Origin: Armillaria gallica | Taxonomy: Eukaryota > Basidiomycota > Agaricomycetes > Agaricales > Physalacriaceae | Assembly: GCA_037576215.1 (NCBI GenBank) | Contig: JBANDB010000011.1 | Location: forward strand, 2,728,001 to 2,792,000 | Direction: 5' to 3' | Length of the DNA: 64,000 nucleotides | Shown here: positions 11,864 through 24,434 of the stretch, one piece after another | Position numbering within the stretch: position 1 is the first letter of the stretch | Layout: each line of letters begins with the position of its first letter | Program-made: the position numbers and the translations under genes | Notes under the pieces: model-generated | Databases searched by the model: none | What the model was told of the DNA's origin: nothing | What the model saw: only the letters and a program-made list of their open reading frames with translations

Positions 11864-13083
11864 ATGATTGACGGCGGTGCCTCTGTTATAGTAACCATTG
11901 CTGGTCTTGGTTATGCAATTGTCTCCGGCACACGCTTGTTCATCACACCACAGAAGAAAATCGACCGTCTGGAAGGCGCTCTGCACATCGCAAACAAGAT
12001 GTACCTGGTCGTCAAAAAAAAGATATCGGCTGAGGAAGCATTCCTAATCAGTGACCACCAGAAAAAGTATGGCCAAATCTTTCCTTGAATCAAGAAATGA
12101 AGTGTCATGTTGATATCATTGCCTTTCCAATCTATAGGCTAATAGATGAACTCGCTACGCTAGACAAAACGCGATGGGGTCACTTGAAGAATCTTCGCAA
12201 ATATGTCCTCTTCAAAAAGAACGTAAAAAATCATTGTGCAACCGTTAAGGTCCGTCCCCACGATTCACACAGCTGACCAGACTGTTAACAGCCATTTCTA
12301 TAGAGAATGAGTCGGGAATATCTAGCAGCGCGCGAGGTAGCGGAAGCAGCTGAACGTGTTGCGAGGGAGAGAGAGGAAAAAGCTGCGGCTCAGGAGGAAG
12401 AAACAACCAAAAAACGTTTGCAAATGTTGGACCGGGATCTTTGTGCTCTCTTAAACGAGAAATATCGGCGACGAGTTCTGACGAGAGACCTCGGCCAACT
12501 TGGCGCCTCCAAGTCTTCTTCGACAGCAGCCACTCTGACATCTCCGATCGATCTCTTAAACACCTCCAACACATCGTTGCCCATTCCTGTCATGAACCCT
12601 CATTCCTCACATACCCCTCGGCCTGGTGATTTTTCGAGCGAGCTTCGCGGTCTTGTCCTGGACGGAGATCTCATAGATTTCTCTGATACTTCCCTTAACC
12701 TTGGTCAACGAGATGGCATCTTAATCGACTTGTCCACGGACGATGCCGGGTCATTACACAGACTTCTCTCTTCTGACAGCGATATCAGTTATCTTGAAGG
12801 GATGACTCTTCTTAGCACCCTTCTGGACTCTCCCTGGAGTGCCATCAGGATCCCGGCCGAGGCATCCCATCCTAACGAAACACCCATGTCTGGAAATGCG
12901 GCTCCCTCCGCCTCCGGTACTAGCACACCTGTAGTTTCTGCTGTTCCTGAGCAGGGTTCGCAAAATCAACATACACCACCGAAGAGTCTCGGAACCAGAC
13001 TCAATCAACTAGTAGAGGACATGCGCACGGCTTCCAACTATATCTCCGCATCCACGGACCTCTATGAAGCCTTTCCTACGTGA
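11864..13083 (+). CDS. Membrane-anchored coiled-coil protein B (unnamed family, 364 aa)
   Basis: Exons 11864..12066, 12138..12249 and 12304..13083. The ATG at 11864 is the first in-frame start; the open frame extends upstream without ATG. Order of features: an N-terminal hydrophobic helix (VIVTIAGLGYAIVSG, about residues 8-22), a Lys-rich stretch, the block LDKTRWGHLKNLRKY (about 74-88), a strongly predicted coiled coil (about 115-150, Ala/Glu/Arg rich), then a disordered tail with LIDFSDT and ILIDLSTDD and a final SNYISASTDL shared with gene A. No enzyme motif is seen. It is divergent from the intact kinase copy 3, so the two may share a promoter region. Function unknown. Confidence 0.75.
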
Positions 13084-13299
13084 ATCTACTTGCAGGTCAG
13101 CATTTGTTGTTCCATGCCACCTGACACACTTCTCACCGGTTGCATGCCTTAGCTTTGTAAGACGTACCGAAAAGAAGATTTTAGCTCTGTCTATTTCGTC
13201 TCGTTTTTATATTCTATATCCACTTGTGTGTTGTACAAAATAAGCAGAGTTTGTGTTCAACTATTACTGCTGTGACCCGATAGATCAGCGTTATAGGCC

Positions 13300-14030
13300 A
13301 CCGTAGGTCTCAAAGTTGTCATGCTGAGACTCTTCAATGAGTCCAATGACCTTGAATCTCTCCACGGCCTCGCTGATCTTGAGGCGCTTCGCCGGATGTG
13401 CGTCACACATTGCAGCCACGAGAGGCTCCATCTAGATCTAGTCTGGGGAGCGTTCAGAATATAGGGACAATGAGTTCAATGATCTCAAGACCCGGCCTAA
13501 GCTTTCTGGAAACTGAACTATCGATGTGTATAAGAATTTTCAGAGGACCGATTTTGTCTGCTTGATGTTCCCCACGCATCCGTATAAGTGCCGCTCTGAA
13601 AATATTATAAGTATTCAACATGCCCAATTGTACGCAACTCGTTCGATGAACATAAATCGTCTTCGCAATGATGCGAATCCTTCTTGGTGCGTTTCCATGA
13701 TGGAATCCTGTAGGGCTGGAAGTGCTGTCGCAGCACATGGTCGCATGTATAATCGTCGCGCCCAAAGATATTCGCCAAAGTGAACTTTGATAGTAAGATT
13801 CGTAAAGCATACAGAAAATGCAAGGCCAAATCGTTCACACCGTTTGTAGAATACCGTGGTTGCTTCAAAAACACAACGTAGAGCACAGAGAGAGCTAAGG
13901 AAATGTCTTCCAGTGTCGGCTGATAGACCAGTTATTAGAGAAGGAAAAAGATGCCGCCACAAGTTACATCTGCATGGCCGGTTTAGCTGGTATTCCTTGC
14001 GCAATGAGACGGTATTCGCCCATTATGGTG
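13300..14030 (-). pseudogene. FunK1-like kinase, copy 4 (fragments only)
   Basis: Scattered pieces of the kinase family in order on the minus strand. About 13965-14030 holds LIAQGIPAKP, a C-terminal motif that is out of place. About 13600-13800 holds RQHFQPYRIPSWKRTKKD, matching the N-terminal PGWVPSWIVTKKD block. About 13300-13432 holds MEPLVAAMCDAHPAKR, matching the C-terminal MEPLIAAMTEPDPAKR. The order and frames are broken. The C-terminal piece differs enough to come from a separate subfamily member. Confidence 0.7.
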
Positions 14031-15226
14031 ACACTGAATAGCGCTCCAAGAAGAGGAACCCCGATAAGTACCAGATCCGTGGTTATTCCTCTGTTATCGA
14101 GAGAAAAAATGAGATATGGGGAGACAAGGCGTCTTCTACTTGGATTAATTCCCACAATGACTTGGCGGTGGACAAGGGGGAAGATCAAAGACCTTACCGC
14201 CAGAGCTGATCCAAGCCAAACCGTCGCAAGAACAACAATAAGAAGCGCGCCGAGTCTAGGATTGATAGAATATCAAGATCTTGGCCAGCTGAGCACAAGG
14301 TCCAAGTGATCTAAGATAATTATGCGAGAACAAGAGTTACCACCAGGGATGGGCCTTATGGATATCAGTTTATACGAACTCCGATGTGCTAGGCAGGACC
14401 AAGGGGGTTTCTATAAGAGGGTCGCCAGGACAAGATGTGCGACGTCAATGTGATTGCTTGGGTCGATGTCATGTTCGGCCAGGACTTCTGTAGTAAGCGG
14501 TCACCTTTGTAGAAAGCCAAGCTCCCGAGCAAGTTTGAAGTCAAGTGCATTCAAATGTCAAAAGTGCAATTCCCTCGCACGTGTCCGGCCCTGAAGATCC
14601 GAAGTTCGGTTTTCGCCAGCCAAAATTGGACTGTGATCTACCACTATGCTCTGAGTATTACTTATTGTACTTTGATGTGGAATATTGATGAGCCTGTGGC
14701 TGTGCGAGCTGGCGCAATGCCCAGTGAGCCCGAGTTTTGCTCAGTAAAGGTTTACTAAGAGAAAGAAAGTACTAGAAGATACAGAATGGTATTCAAGTAG
14801 CTAGATTTCGTAGTTTACTGTACTCGTTTGCCTTCTAAGCAAACATGGATTGTCGTTCCTAACTCGCTAGGCAAACATGCCTGATCACACGGTGCGCGTG
14901 TTATCCAACATTTGATTCAGAGTATCTAATGTAGAGTCCCTGTGTGCAGTTCCACCATCTTTTATCTTTCATCATCACTACCACTTCTCTACATCTGGTT
15001 TTGACTTAAGGTGTTACCACCGTCTGTCAGTGAATTGTACTATGTTTTGTTCGTCTCTACGGCATCTAGGACATATCTTCCTGCGCTTTCAGACGACAAT
15101 TTAATACTAAGTGGTCATCACAGTAGTCTTGGAGTAACCCAGATCGAACAAGCCTTACAAACGTTTCCATACAATTGAAGAGACAATACGGCTATAGTAC
15201 ATTGTTCGACTTTCGCTTTGTAGCTT
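14031..15226. other. Intergenic, nothing recognised
   Basis: Region between the kinase remnants and the 3' end of Egt1. No spliceable gene or repeat was recognised on either strand. It marks the border between the repeat-rich part and the conserved gene block. Confidence 0.45.
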
Positions 15227-18200
15227 TTACATATCGTACACAATACGCCCACCGACCCAAGGGTAGGGATAGTTACGCTGGTACCAATTGCGGACAGATC
15301 GACGCCCCGCTATTCTTGGAATGGTAGTATACGAACCGCCCATCTGAAACGTTGTCAATTTCATTCCCGCCCAGAAGAGATCAAATGCACGTACCACGAC
15401 CTGATGAGCTCCATCGAAGAAATCCATTGAGTACCTATCGAAATGGATCAGTGACATTCTCCGCGGGGATGTAAGTTGGTGCACACCCCGGGTAGAGCGC
15501 AGACGGAACAAACCCGTCGTACTTATCAAATAGGGTTGAGGTCCACTCCCAAACGCCACCATTGCTGCCCCGGCCACCGTCTCTTCCTCCGCCAGTAGTG
15601 GCTCTGCCAGAATTTGTAGTCAATAGGCGGTTTCATACGAAGAAGAAGCAACCTACGGGATGGGATGCCAGTTCCGAAAACCGACATTCGCGCCACCTTC
15701 GTAGCCTGCTTCGAATTTATCGTGAAACAAACGAAGTTCAGGCTCAGTGGGTAGGCGACCGCCCTTGACAAGGGCGTATCTAGACAGATCGTCGTACGAT
15801 GCAATCACAGGCCAGTTGTATGCAACGTCCATCGCGACGGGACCATACAAAGTGCGAACCTAGTGTTGGAGGTTAAATACGAGTCGGAAATGCAGAGCGG
15901 CTTCCAACAAGAGTACCCACCTGCATGGCTCCGGCAACTTGCACCCAACTGGCGGGAACCTGGATGTCCTTTCCATCTCCCGACTTGTAAAACTCATAAA
16001 ACTCGCCGTTGGTTACGGGCCGCCACTCGATCCGGAACTCGTTCACATGTACTTGCCGCGTCGGGTGTTCGTTATCCCAGCCGTACTCGTGAGTCGTCAC
16101 ATCACTCGCTTGACCATCTTCCGCCTCCACATCATCGTGACCTAAAGTAGCCGTAGCGGGGCCGAGCGTGACGGTAGGGGAGAAAGGTTTTGGCTCAGCA
16201 GCCCACTTCTCTGACAGAGACTCCCAATCAGGTATTGCGAAGCCGGGAGGAGGGAGCGTGCCAGTCCCGGCGCGTTGGAGTAGCATGTAGAGTAGCGTCT
16301 CTGCGTGTAAGGCTTCATGTTCATAAGTCATGAACAAGACCCGTCCCATTTTCCTGGTCAAAGTTCTCTTTCCAGTTTCCACATCTCGGTACAGACTCAA
16401 CAGTCTTTCCCTAACGCGATTCTGGAAGAGCAGTATCGAGTTTAGGCTGGGCCAATCCTTGTCCTCGGTAGGAACTTCGGAATGAGGCTGAACAAGCAAC
16501 GATCAGCTTCTGGGCTTAATGAATGAAAAATGGACATACGTGGCATACAGATGGATCGTCAACGATGGGATCAATTCCGCGCTACGAAGAATCAACTGAG
16601 AGGAGAGGATCAAAGCGAAGCCACTATTACCTCAAATATGTACTGCAAAATCGCATCATTAATTAAAGACCAGTTACTCATGAAATCTCGGCATACCTTG
16701 AAACCTTCAGGCTCAGTGTGTGGCTCCTCTAGGAGCCTGGATAGGTGGATATCAAGAAAAGTGGGTATATGCCCCAGGTAGAATAAACAAATGTGTCGTA
16801 AATCGATCGGCTTCTGATAGAGCATAGAAGGAGGGATCATTTTGCGCGTTATGACATCCCATGAAAGCCATAGGCACTGCCAATCTTGGAGAGTGGGTAC
16901 ACCAAACGGAGAAGTCGAAAACAACTTTCTGCCGACCGTGTTCTCCTTAGAAGTAGAGGGAGAGCTCAGCAAGGGGAATGTAAACGGAGGCCGTTCCAAA
17001 AGCCACAGTGAGTACTGCGAACTACTGTCAGACCACCGTTGGATGGGGCGAAGATTACTCTCGGTGAATAAGACATAGGCGTCCCGGTCGGAGAACTAGA
17101 GTGGAGTAATGAGTGTTATGCAATGTCGTAGCAAACCGGCACGAGACCTTGAACGACTCTTCGATCTTGACTAATTCATCTTCCAAAAAGTGGAACTCTG
17201 CCGCGGTCGCGGGATCGCATACAGTGTGTTCCGCGCGACATTTGAAGAACGCCTCGTGTCGACCTATGATTAGATAGGTAGGCATGAGCGATGGAAGCAA
17301 TTGAGAAGTGGAGAAGAAACTCACGCTCTGATTCGTCGTAGTTCTAATTGACGGGGTGTGAATGGTCACAAATGATGGAGAAAATGACTTACATTCACAT
17401 ACGACCACTTTTCCGGGTCAAATAAATGCTCATTTCCTAACACCTTTCCTGCTCCCCGCAAACCGTTCATGATGAATTTCTTGGTGTAACCCGTCCGGTC
17501 ATTATACGCCTCTTCGATGACCTCCTTGGTATTATCATGATCCATACCCAGAAGAAGCGTATCTCCTGAGCCCGGACGCAAGGGAAGAGATCGCAGGAAG
17601 TCCGCGCCCGCATGACGTGAAAAGTTTCCCAAGGAGGAACCAAGGAACAGTAAATGCAACGGGGGCTGAGTATCGCCTGGTGTGGTTGGCGGAGACTCTG
17701 AATCCATGGACTCTGTTGCGGATGAATCAGACGAGATAGCTGAATTGGGTGAAACGTCTCTGGCGTCGAGTTTCAAACCTCGAGAGAAACGGCTCTCCAT
17801 GGTGGAAGCCTGGGAAGGGATGGACCTCAAGCCACCAGCCTCCACGAATTTAAGTCCGTCATCATATGTGCCCCACATGCCTTTGGTGTTCACTTTCCCT
17901 TGAAGAAGCTTCCCCACGTCCGACTTGGCAATATCTCCAAGCGTACGCTCCAATTCGCGTTCTTCGAGGTCCAGAGCATAGTACGTGATTGGTGGGCGAC
18001 TAGTCCCGTTTTTGACCAATTCAGCGAGTCCTCGTAGAATATGAGACGTTTTACGCAATGAGCTAAAATGCGAAGAAGGATGAGCCACCACTCAATTGCC
18101 CGGAAGGAGCATAGCAAAAGCGTGTCGAGCCATCATCAGATGACCGAGTATAATGTCGAAACGCGTCCGCCTGATAGTAAGTACTCACCCGGACCCAAGC

Positions 18201-18490
18201 TCGAGGACTACTTCGTCTGGTTGGACGCCGCCGCCGCCACCGCCGTGCATGATCCGGACAATTTCGTCCGCCTTTGTCTTTAGAATCTCCTCTTCGGCGC
18301 CAAAGAGGTAGTACTCGGGAACTTCAGTGGTAATGTCGTCGTAGAGTCTCAACCCACGTTCGTCGTACAGGAGCAATGTAGGCAGCTGTTTTTGGCCTGT
18401 AGGTCTGTCAAGGCCATCGACAATGGCCTGTCGAATGGCCTGTACGTTGGCGGCCTGGCTGTGGACATTGAGGATATTGCTGGAGGGCAT
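15227..18490 (-). CDS. egt1: Ergothioneine biosynthesis protein 1 (EgtD-EgtB fusion)
   Basis: Bifunctional enzyme. Its methyltransferase half makes hercynine (trimethyl-histidine) from histidine and SAM; its iron-dependent sulfoxide-synthase half joins hercynine to cysteine with O2. Twelve exons: 18490..18189, 18062..17393, 17343..17325, 17263..17148, 17095..16697, 16642..16631, 16581..16540, 16487..15921, 15859..15657, 15603..15487, 15434..15395, 15343..15227, giving 867 aa, the usual fungal length. Seen: VLELGSGSLRKT (SAM-binding, about residue 95), LGSSLGNFSR, a DinB-like segment with HEALHAETLLYM (metal-ligand His pattern), and the FGE-sulfatase fold with GSNGGVWEWTS and RIAGRRSVRN near the end. 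Two microexons (19 and 12 nt) are required. The intron after 17148 uses a weak GTCTCG donor. Confidence 0.95.
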
Positions 18491-18525
18491 AATAAGGGGA
18501 GAAGAAAGGGTGGAATCGAGGTGAG

Positions 18526-18534
18526 CTTTATATA
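18526..18534 (-). promoter_or_regulatory. TATA-like box upstream of egt1
   Basis: TATATAAAG on the minus strand, 36 nt upstream of the egt1 start codon. Placement suggests a short 5' leader if it is used. Confidence 0.4.
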
Positions 18535-19003
18535 CAGAGAGGAGAGCACGGGATCCTCGCCTTCAAACTTTGTTGCACGTCGATCGTTTTATACAACCGG
18601 TTACCAGCCAATGACATCACTGTCTAAAACGTCGGCTGCGAATTCGAATATGACTTAGGGGCGTCTAGATGAGTACGCACGCTTTGTCAGTATCCACTGG
18701 CCTGAGAGAAAAGAATCGCTTTTTCCAATAAGAATGGAGGCCCCGGTAAAGATTGGTAAATTTAGCGTCGGAAAGGCGCTCTAGAGGGCCGCACTGGCAT
18801 TTAGAGGGCGGTGGCGACGTCATAGAACCGAAAGAAGCGCGGGTTCCGGCGGTTTCGGTCCCGGTTGGTAAGAGTGCATTATAAAACAAAGCAAGAAAAG
18901 GACCAGCTGATACTACAGATTGCCGGCAGCAAAAACAACTTGGCGGAAGCAAAGCTCGTTGCGACTGTCACAGTCCATGTAAAATATACCGAAAGAATCT
19001 GCA

Positions 19004-20684
19004 CTACCACTTTCCAGCAAGATGTCCAATAGCCCAAATAAAACCCCCACCTCCAACAGGAAGCAGAAGAACCCACACACCCAAATCCCAAATAATACGC
19101 TTCCGTGTCTGACTCCGTTGGAGAGCGCGCTCTTTCCGCTGAAGAAGCTCGTCGTGTGATGACGGCGAGTTCTCCCCGCTGCGGTGGTGAGGACCCGGTG
19201 TTGAGGGCATGATGATTGACAGAGGTCGCTTGAAATAATGGATAACGATATGCAGGAATGCTATATGGAGATGTTTAGCCCAGGGCGAACTTGTGCTTAA
19301 GAATAGACGTACCTGGCAATATGAATGTGCTAGAGAGACAACTTGCCAAAAATACATCGCTTACGACAGCGAATACTGTGTTAGGAACGAGGGATAGAAG
19401 TGCGGTGAGTGCGAAAATGGCAAGTTTAGATAGTGGCACGTTCGTTGATTGCCTGACACGTTCTGGAATAGGAAGAGACGGCGAAGTGACGAGTATAGAA
19501 GGGACGCCAAGTAACAGCGTCAACGCATTCAAGGATATGATGTACGGGTCCAAAGGATGTTCGGACTGGTCCTCCTAGACGCGAGCGTAAGGACGTGAAA
19601 GATCAAGTAGAAAGGTAACTCACGGTGCGCAGCCGGCCCGGAAGGGAGGCAAAGATCATCAGCGGGAATGTTAGAAGAACGGCTACGACTACAGAGATAA
19701 GTGAAAGAGGCATAAATGAATGTGATATCGGTCTTTTAGCTGTCGTGACCGAAGGTATGCCAGCTTTCAAAGAGGCATACAGAGGGAGTGTAGTTGACAA
19801 CGTAAACGCAAAAGCAATGGTAGCTATACTCTTCATCAACGACCAGTCTGTCTAAGTAAAGGTGCACCACTCACTGATTCCTTGCCAAAGAGAGCCCATC
19901 TTGGTCCAGCCGGGGTTCATTTTCAGAGTCCCTTTGTGTTGTGCAATAGCCACTAGTGTGAGCCAAAGGATGTAGGTGAGGACGGACAATCCGGTGCAGT
20001 AAATAATTCGCTTGGATGCAAGAGACTGGGCGAGGCAGAACGGCAGAACGACAACCGCGATACCGATGCACAAGACAGGTTCGGGAGAAAATGGCAGGTC
20101 GGAAGGAAGTAAAGGGAGGAGAACCTCAGCCGAAACTGTGACGCATTTTTTGAGTACAACGTCCTGGAAAAGACTAATAGAAACCCACCACGGATATACA
20201 AAGCAGAAAGCCCAACACGGAGCGCACCGGTGCCTCCCCGTACGACACTTCGCAACACACTGCGGAGCCGCTCCTTCCCCCTCCCCCGTCCCCTCGCAAA
20301 CGAATCCAAAACAATATCCTCAACATCGCTTTTCCGAGTATACCTCGCGAGCATATACCATAGCCTCCTTGTGAACGCCGCCAAAACCGCGAACAAAAAA
20401 AGCGCCGGGAGGCCCAATTTCAGGGGAAGCTTTGTATACGGCAGGAGGGTGGCCCCGAGCTTCAGGAACGGTGAGAGCAAGTACAGGAGCACCACCGAGG
20501 GTTCCAGCGGCTGGACGAAGGGCCGGCCGATTTCGAAGGGAGCATCTGTGTCGTCGTCGTCGTCACCGTAATGGGTGTTGTCGTCGTCGTCATGGACGAG
20601 GATGAGGGCAGAGGAAGAGTCAAGGGAGGAAAGGACGGGAGAGGACGAGCCCGACGAGCTGATGGATAGACGCCGAATTGACAT
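19004..20684 (-). CDS. AAAP-family amino-acid transporter (499 aa)
   Basis: Multi-pass membrane transporter of the amino acid/auxin permease type (Pfam Aa_trans), of which fungal members commonly act at the vacuole. Exons 20684..20189, 20135..19875, 19847..19624, 19574..19313 and 19260..19004. An Asp-rich disordered N-terminus is followed by hydrophobic helices, including RIIYCTGLSVLTYILWLTLV, KSIATIAFAFTLSTTLPLYA (the family's most typical segment), LSLISVVVAVLLTFPLMIF and LSKLAIFALTALLSLVP, and a C-terminal helix after a basic linker. Joining exons 2 and 3 in frame needs removal of only 27 nt (19874-19848), which contain an in-frame TAG. That is either an ultra-short intron or a nonsense lesion. 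Substrate cannot be told from sequence. Confidence 0.75.
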
Positions 20685-21159
20685 CGCCCAAGTGCATGTG
20701 GTGAACGGAGGTGAAGAGGTTGGTGCTGCGCAATTTGCGTCATTTCCTTATATGTAAGGTGACAACTGTGGTGGTAGCTCTATTTTTAGCACAGACCATA
20801 AGTTGTTCGCTAGAGGGATGCCTGGTCCTGACAAGTCTGGAAATAGAAATACTTTGATCTCTTTCTTTTCCCGTTTCTTCCAACGTTATTTTCTGTCCAA
20901 CAAAGATCGTTGAGCTGCTTTCCGCAATAAATGCTAGTCCTTAAAATATTGATTTGGTCCAGAACTTTACCAAAACTTGTCCAAACTGTGGTAGTTGTCT
21001 GTGTTACAAACAGGGTATGCACTGTAATTGGTCTGAAAGATCAGCTGCCAGATATACCTCGACGAGACTATTCTCACTTCCACGATAGGCCCGTCCGTCG
21101 GCATCCTATTGTCCTCTGCCTCAAGTTAGTATCAGCCTTGTCTTGGCCTCCCGGGCCAA
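20685..21159. other. Intergenic between the transporter start and the DCAF4-like 3' end
   Basis: No gene seen. It should contain the promoter of the transporter and the terminator of the WD40 gene. No clear TATA box was found. Confidence 0.5.
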
Positions 21160-22787
21160 TCACCGCGTCTGCCCTAAATAATACCTCCCCAGGACCCTCC
21201 CTCCAGCAGCCCACAAACAAGTACCATCTCGTTTCTCCTCCGTCACCTGCATCGCAACTATCGGCTCTGCACTCCCAGGACCAGGTATATCCCAAAACGT
21301 ATCACCCCCAGTACGCAAAGACCACCCTCGGACCCGCCCGTCATCTCCAGCAGCATACAAAAAATCTTCACCAGGATCAATAGCAGTACCCTACACCACC
21401 ATCAGACGGTCGTCAGCCACATCAGCCTTAACGTACTCACCAGTGTCCTGCTGAGCCTGTTCACATGCCCACGGAACTCCATGATTGGTTCTCTCGCTGT
21501 GGGGTAGCGGAGATCAAGGGCGCAGAGCTGTAGGTAATTGTTGTCATAAAAAAAAATTCACTGACATGCAGCACGTACCGTTCCATCCATGTGACTCACA
21601 AGCATCTTCGTGTCGTGGAAACAACTGAGATGCACCACAGAGCTTCGAACCCGTCCTTCGAAGATTTTTTGGCCGTGGGATTTCCTGTCAGTGGTTCGTT
21701 TGTCGAATACCAGGATCGAGCCGCCCCGTGTCCCGGTGTATATTAGATTCTTGCGGGTAAGTATAAGATCACCGCGCAAAAAAAAAAACAAAGATAGAAA
21801 TTACTTACGTCCTTTTGTTCAATCGCGAACACATCGCTATTCGTATGCAGGGGCTCCACGGGTGACGACGCTTCGACATCACGTAGCAGAACCGCTTGTT
21901 TGTTGGCACCGAGCACGAGGGTGCGATCCCGGAGGTGGCTTGTCCAAATGTCATGGACACGATTCAGTGTGAGGAGAGTAGTGCGCCTGTGTTCAACATA
22001 ATCGGTTCCGTTTAGAATATTAGAGTCGTTCGACGTGATGCATGTAACGTACATAGGCATCCGCAAGTTCTGTACGGCTATTTTTGAGGACGCACCGAAG
22101 CAGGTAGCACTTGACCGGCGTGAGCGGGGTGCTCACGATTATTTAAGAAGAAAATATGCTCACATGCAAAAGTCACCAGAGGAGCATATCGAGGATATCT
22201 ATAGGCAGTCAACAAGAGCTGAAGCGGCCCAGATTCGCGGTGTATTACCTGGGAAGATGGGTGCAAGTTGAACTGAGGCGCCCAATCAAGGTCATGGAGA
22301 TCACAGCTATACAGGAATCCTCTATCGTCTCCCAAAAACCGACGAGGTTGATCATTAAGATCCGTGGACTAGCAAGATATATTAGACGGCTAAGGCAAAC
22401 CAGCGACTTGGCATGTCTTACACAAAAAGCGGTGATTTTACCGACCACGGGCGGCCTTGAGGACATTATACGAGAAGATGAAGTAATATTCGAGGATAAT
22501 AGTTCACTAGCAGCCGCATAAGAGTCGTTAAGAGATGAATGCTATCCAGATACTGACTGTTGTACGCGACTGATCTCTGCATGAGACGAAGACCTGCGTA
22601 AGGCATTAGTGAGGTCCCATTGAGAAGCCTGTCGTCGGTTTCGCGACGTGAAAGTCTGTGAAGCAGTTGTAGTAGTAGAAGAACTGATAGGCACTTTAGG
22701 GCGCGTGTCGGTACGCGGTTTGGACGAGTTTGGAAAGTACCGTTTCCTTTCCTCGTCCCAATAGAAGCCGTTCAGTTCAAGAGGCAT
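21160..22787 (-). CDS. DCAF4-like WD40-repeat protein (422 aa)
   Basis: Beta-propeller protein resembling DDB1- and CUL4-associated factor 4 (WDR21), a possible substrate receptor of a CRL4 ubiquitin ligase. Exons 22787..22558, 22506..22422, 22368..22249, 22198..22177, 22131..21809, 21749..21579, 21527..21441 and 21390..21160, all phases consistent. The N-terminal GFYWDEERKRYFP (about residues 7-19) is the DCAF4 signature, read GFYxDxExxRYFP. WD-like blades include LLYSC-type strands, TSHLRDRTLVLGANKQAV, YTGTRGGSILVFD, MLVSHMDGT, LCALDLRYPTA and YAAGDDGRVRGWSL. A 22-nt exon is needed to keep the frame. The exact CRL4 role is inference from family. Confidence 0.8.
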
Positions 22788-24434
22788 TTGATTACGTCAT
22801 CTTCGTACTTTTTCCAGCGCCGTTTCAGCGGAAATAGTATAAACTTCAACGAGCGAATCACAACTCAAATCAGTAGTACGCCGGACGGGGAGTTGCATCA
22901 GGGCTCAAGTTCGATGTGATGATGGGAGGGTGTCGATGATGATCAGTTTCATTGCCTGGTTACTTCGATCACTTGGATAGGGACTGCGTTGCGCGACGCC
23001 TGCTTGAATGTATTGGCGCGCAACAATCGAAGGACTCGGGAGTCGGAGCAGCATCTCAAACTTCAACTGGTGAATGGTATGACAGACGGACCGTGTGGGA
23101 CGTGTCTTGAGACGTCTTGTCAAAAACTGACTGGTATATCTGTTGTGATCTGTATTGAATTACTCCGGATCACGTTGAGCCGACAGGTATATAGGTATAG
23201 GCGTGTAGCAATACGCGTCAACGGTATGAGCACATGGAAAAGCAATCGAGTCATATAATTCACCCCAGAGATAGTTTTCGGGGCCGGCAGTTTGCCGAAA
23301 TTATGATATGGATGAGTGTTTTTTACCTTCCGAATGAAGAAAGAAGAAAAAACAGAAGGCTCGAGAGAACCTGGGTAGATACGACAAAGCAAAGTGAAAC
23401 CTGCAGGGTTGGAGTAACAAAGCAGATCGATTCACTGGGGGAAGATATTCGCGGTCCCTGAAACAACATACAGCAAACTCCAGTACCCTCGATCTTGTAG
23501 ATATGAAATGAGTTTAATTAAGCTGGGCCGCCATGGACGCACTTGCAGTCCTCTGCCGTGCAGAACGTACTATAGACCTCACCTCCCCGCAGAAAGGAAT
23601 GTTAGTAATCTTACAAATTGACGGAGGTTATGGCATTGCATCATCGCTGAGGAGATATGCATCAAAGATGAGCACCGCACTCAAAGGATCGTACCTTACT
23701 CGGTGATGTCAGAAAGTGCAACGAACCGAGCTGGTGCGGAAGCTTGACGACGCCAAAGTATGACAAATGACGAAGTTACAGAGCTGCGCGTTGCTTGACA
23801 GTGTAGCCAAGTGTAGCAACCAATTAGGTAGCAATGTCGGTGGCAACCTCCTAATAGAACCATGCCAGTGTCTGAGCTAAAATCTCCCTCCTTCTCCTCC
23901 CACAACGACCACCAAAAAGTACAGAGCAGAGGACTGCGATCGGACCCCTCTGACTGAAAAAAAACTATCACGAGGGAGGAATAAATTCCCAAGATAACTA
24001 TTTCACATCACATCTTTTCCCAAACCAAACCGGCTTTCCGCCTTTTTTTTTCGCGCATTCATTCCACTTGATATGGATACCGCGTTTCTCTTTTATCCAC
24101 CACTCGGTGAGCCCGACTTTGCGCCTACGCCACATAAGCCGGCGCTTGCCTTCATCGCCATCGCGGAGCCTGTACTGGGGAAAGAGAGGCAGCACGTGTG
24201 CTTTTCGTTCGAGCCGGTGAGTACTTGCCCTTTGGAGATTTACGTAGCGTGCCTGTGCGAAACGACCCCGAAGGAGGTAGCATACGGCACACGATGAAAT
24301 CGTATATGTGTTGCTACTTGCGATTCCTGATCCCGCCGTATCTCTCTCGCGACATGTACTGACCGCCACAACAGACGCGCCATTCCTTGCATTCGTATCC
24401 ACGCATATCCACCACGTGTCTTCAGCCTCAAATT
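22788..24434. other. Divergent intergenic region
   Basis: 1.6 kb between two divergent genes. An open stretch at 24073-24225 followed by a GTGAGT donor could be a small upstream exon, but no partner exon or domain supports it. Otherwise nothing is recognised. Confidence 0.4.

Noticed and set aside
24073..24297. Possible small plus-strand gene or upstream exon
   Set aside because: An ATG frame and a GTGAGT donor are present, but no in-frame acceptor exon with conserved sequence was found. Left as an observation under the intergenic entry.
23998..24402. 134-codon minus-strand frame with a basic C-terminal part
   Set aside because: No ATG context, splice partner or recognisable domain; lies in the promoter region of the RA-PH gene.
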